Shown: positions 60,855-64,000 of the stretch, one piece after another
Numbering within the stretch: the stretch's first letter is position 1
Layout of the letters: each line of letters begins with the position of its first letter
NCBI RefSeq assembly: GCF_012273895.1
Contig: NC_052118.1
Location: 3,162,001-3,226,000 of the forward strand
DNA length: 64,000 nt
Direction of reading: 5' to 3'
From: Zerene cesonia
Lineage: Eukaryota; Arthropoda; Insecta; Lepidoptera; Pieridae
The notes under the pieces: generated by a model
The model's input: only the letters and a program-made list of their open reading frames with translations
The model's database searches: none
What the model was told of the DNA's origin: nothing
Translations under genes and position numbers: made by a program

Positions 60855-61995
60855 CCTATATCATGTCTAAATAAATCTACCTACAATAGAATGAAAAAGG
60901 TAATAAAGTATACAAGTGTTGTCTAATTGAGTAATTCTCATAACAATCTTCACATTGACTTGCATATTTATGCTCACTACAATTTTAGAATACCTCAACA
61001 CAAACAAAGGTCAGAACTTGAAATCCTTTAAATAACTACTTATATCTACCTACAGATAGATCTCTCTAGATATATAGATCTCAATTGTGATTAGTAAAAT
61101 GCTGGAATGTTTTGTATTTGTTAGAAACAACTAAAGAATATTATTTATAATATCCTTAGACCAATTTTAGATCGGATAATCATGGCTTTGCGTAATCCAC
61201 AAGATTAAATGAAAAATAACCAAATTTAAGAGAGCTTAGATCTCTCTGTTCATAAGTCAATATGACTCTGGCCCATCGCTGAAATTAGAAAAAAAAATTT
61301 GCCTATTTCTATCTTTCAGGTCATTTTTGTTTTCACCGCGGTTTCTTCTCTCTCTGGGCAGGGCTTTTATGTGAAATTAAATAAATAAATAAATTTAAAA
61401 AATCCGTTGATTTTTTCGCATGTCTATTCTCGAATCTTTTTCATTCTGAGGCCCTAGTCTCTACTTCTGGTGATTGAAATATAACCAGTGAGTGTTATAT
61501 TGTAATATGTGTGTTATAAAAGCTATCTCGCAACCTGCACCTAACGGACATTTGGGAAAAGTAAATTTTCGGCAGTCATTCAATTCGGATAGTCTAATGA
61601 AAAATGAAACGTTAAATTGAAAGCAAATGTTCCGGATTACGTTTTTTCGCCAGTTTGCTATCTCGCGAGTAAGATTATAATCAACGGTTTTTATCATATA
61701 CATAAAAAGGCTGTATATACATGAAAAGCACATTGAGAGTATTATTATTTCAATATTAAACAGAAACAGTATACTGTATTTATACGAACTATCAAATAAT
61801 CGAGATCTTGCACAAGCACTTGTGACAAAACATCAATTGGAATTCAGAATCCATGATTACAAAGCAGAATCAGCAAAACCTCAGTGATACGTGGCTAATA
61901 TAATGGCGTGTCATGGCCGATGGTTCAGGGTTCGGGGCTCATTATTGCAGTCCACGTGGGCGTCAATCCTCTGTCATTACCGTGATTGCCTGTCA
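60855..61995. other. Mostly unique sequence, no gene found
   Basis: An AAAT-type simple repeat lies at about 61375-61396, after a 'ctctctctgggcagggcttt' stretch that could be a retroposon tail. 61900-61995 is GC-richer and unassigned. Confidence 0.5.
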
Positions 61996-62072
61996 TTTGT
62001 TATGTAAAACTATGGTTTGCGAATGAGATTAACGATTCGATTATGCAGTGTTAGATAATACTTAATGTCATC
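61996..62072 (+). repeat. 77-bp exact duplicate, left of gap
   Basis: Identical over all 77 bases to 63073-63149. It ends exactly at the first N. Confidence 0.95.
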
Positions 62073-63072
62073 NNNNNNNNNNNNNNNNNNNNNNNNNNNN
62101 NNNNNNNNNNNNNNNNNNNNNNNNNNNNNNNNNNNNNNNNNNNNNNNNNNNNNNNNNNNNNNNNNNNNNNNNNNNNNNNNNNNNNNNNNNNNNNNNNNNN
62201 NNNNNNNNNNNNNNNNNNNNNNNNNNNNNNNNNNNNNNNNNNNNNNNNNNNNNNNNNNNNNNNNNNNNNNNNNNNNNNNNNNNNNNNNNNNNNNNNNNNN
62301 NNNNNNNNNNNNNNNNNNNNNNNNNNNNNNNNNNNNNNNNNNNNNNNNNNNNNNNNNNNNNNNNNNNNNNNNNNNNNNNNNNNNNNNNNNNNNNNNNNNN
62401 NNNNNNNNNNNNNNNNNNNNNNNNNNNNNNNNNNNNNNNNNNNNNNNNNNNNNNNNNNNNNNNNNNNNNNNNNNNNNNNNNNNNNNNNNNNNNNNNNNNN
62501 NNNNNNNNNNNNNNNNNNNNNNNNNNNNNNNNNNNNNNNNNNNNNNNNNNNNNNNNNNNNNNNNNNNNNNNNNNNNNNNNNNNNNNNNNNNNNNNNNNNN
62601 NNNNNNNNNNNNNNNNNNNNNNNNNNNNNNNNNNNNNNNNNNNNNNNNNNNNNNNNNNNNNNNNNNNNNNNNNNNNNNNNNNNNNNNNNNNNNNNNNNNN
62701 NNNNNNNNNNNNNNNNNNNNNNNNNNNNNNNNNNNNNNNNNNNNNNNNNNNNNNNNNNNNNNNNNNNNNNNNNNNNNNNNNNNNNNNNNNNNNNNNNNNN
62801 NNNNNNNNNNNNNNNNNNNNNNNNNNNNNNNNNNNNNNNNNNNNNNNNNNNNNNNNNNNNNNNNNNNNNNNNNNNNNNNNNNNNNNNNNNNNNNNNNNNN
62901 NNNNNNNNNNNNNNNNNNNNNNNNNNNNNNNNNNNNNNNNNNNNNNNNNNNNNNNNNNNNNNNNNNNNNNNNNNNNNNNNNNNNNNNNNNNNNNNNNNNN
63001 NNNNNNNNNNNNNNNNNNNNNNNNNNNNNNNNNNNNNNNNNNNNNNNNNNNNNNNNNNNNNNNNNNNNNNNN
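62073..63072. other. Assembly gap of exactly 1,000 N, probably false
   Basis: Placeholder length. The flanks are the same 77 bp, so the two contigs most likely overlap and nothing is missing. The 339-codon frame across it is an artefact of N. Confidence 0.9.
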
Positions 63073-63149
63073 TTTGTTATGTAAAACTATGGTTTGCGAA
63101 TGAGATTAACGATTCGATTATGCAGTGTTAGATAATACTTAATGTCATC
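63073..63149 (+). repeat. 77-bp exact duplicate, right of gap
   Basis: Identical to 61996-62072 and begins at the first base after the N run. Confidence 0.95.
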
Positions 63150-63284
63150 GAGCGTAATACATACTTGTCGTGTACTTGATGCTGATGAATTGTTGTACAT
63201 GGCAATAAACGTGGCGGTGCGTTTGTGCTTTGCGTTTGTACGGGACAATGTTAATTGCTGCAGATTTCTCTTGACATCATTTTG

Positions 63285-63470
63285 TTTTTAACAGACTTGA
63301 AAAAAAAGGGGGGAATTATCAATTCGACTGTATTTTTTTTCAGTTTGTTACCTCAGAATTCTTAATTGGATAAGCCAACTATGCTGATTGCTTGTTAATT
63401 GAAAAACTGGTGCCCCCCGTGTGGTCTCATTTAAATTTGGTTTAATTTTAACAATTTGAGGACGCTTTAT
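63285..63470 (-). repeat. Family F repeat, longest copy
   Basis: 'tttttaacagacttgaaaaa', 'gggggaattatcaattcgac', 'tgttacctcagaattctt', 'ccccccgtgtggtctcattt', 'aaatttggtttaattttaac'. This is the recognisable lepidopteran repeat whose other strand ends 'gaagtcggttaaaaa'. Class (SINE or LINE tail) unsure. Confidence 0.65.
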
Positions 63471-64000
63471 TTTTTGTTAAAAAACAAATATGATTAAGAT
63501 ACCGATCCTGTTGTTTTTGAAGCTTGAACATTTTAAAAATTTTCATTGCACTTTTATTAAAAGGGTTAACGTCGCAATCAATTTACAGTCTTTTGTCATT
63601 TAATTAGAGGACTAGTATATAGTATTATTTTATTTTATTAAGAATATGTGACTATTTACAATGAAAATAAATATTTACAGCAGTCATCACCATCTTTTTG
63701 CGTCTTTAATTCGCGTCACATAAAACGTATTGATATGTAATCATTTTTACCGTCCACAAAATAAACGTTCGGCCTCTAATTAAATTACAAAACGTTGATA
63801 CAAATATTTAAACAGGATGTAGGAAATCACATTATAAGTTTGTTTTGCGCGGCAAAATTATTCATTGCGTTTACATAATGGATCGGGCTAAAAGTTCACT
63901 AATTGTTTCTGAGTATACGCGACTGTGACACATACGCACTGTTGTTTCGGCACAACATACGCTATTTGCCAAAGTATCAATTTTCCATAATTACAGTCTT
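63471..64000. other. AT-rich unique sequence, no gene found
   Basis: No frame or repeat of note up to the window edge. Confidence 0.5.

Noticed and set aside
62065..63084. A 339-codon plus-strand open frame
   Set aside because: It reads through the 1,000-N gap and has only a few real codons at each end.
1..64000. A new multi-gene system, CRISPR array, phage or operon
   Set aside because: No clustered coding frames, regular spaced repeats or prokaryote-like signals. The content is eukaryotic repeats and non-coding DNA.

Overview
The window looks like AT-rich, gene-free DNA from a moth or butterfly (Lepidoptera). That rests on its interspersed repeats, which I recognise as lepidopteran types from general knowledge and not from a database search. 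They include SINEs with a 3' T-run or poly-A signature, tRNA-derived SINEs (one with a GATGAT tail), LINE/RTE-like 3' ends, and short elements that begin TC...ACTAATATTATAAA and end CTAG. I see no convincing protein-coding exon, real tRNA, rRNA, CRISPR array or operon. The longest natural reading frames lie inside SINEs, and two longer ones only read through runs of N. The DNA is therefore intergenic or part of a large intron.

Layout. 1-7136 is mostly unique AT-rich sequence with one RTE-like tail. 7137-9670 is repeat-rich (a two-copy family here called G, an RTE-like tail, a TC/CTAG element, a full S1 SINE). 9671-16300 is mixed, with an S2 SINE tail, a small foldback element and LINE-type tails. 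16301-17662 is a single S2 SINE insertion that contains a 1,000-N gap and sits beside a family-B element. 17663-43420 is long unique stretches with scattered degraded repeats. 43421-52462 is the densest repeat area: an E/B/RTE cluster, an S1 copy, a B-C tandem, an S3 SINE with a 15-bp target duplication, and a tRNA-headed B element. 52463-61995 holds S2 and S1 copies and an ACAAACAT-rich LINE tail. 61996-63149 is a second 1,000-N gap flanked by an exact 77-bp duplication.

The most useful results concern assembly and repeat structure. The second gap appears to be an unmerged contig overlap. The first gap lies inside one SINE whose target-site duplications survive on both sides, so only about 0.1 kb is probably missing. 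The S1 SINE keeps a hairpin near its 3' end whose stem sequence differs between copies while the pairing is kept. I found no undescribed multi-gene system here.

Family labels (S1, S2, S3, B, C, D, E, F, G, H, I) are local to this window. Boundaries of degraded copies are approximate, to about 10-30 bp.
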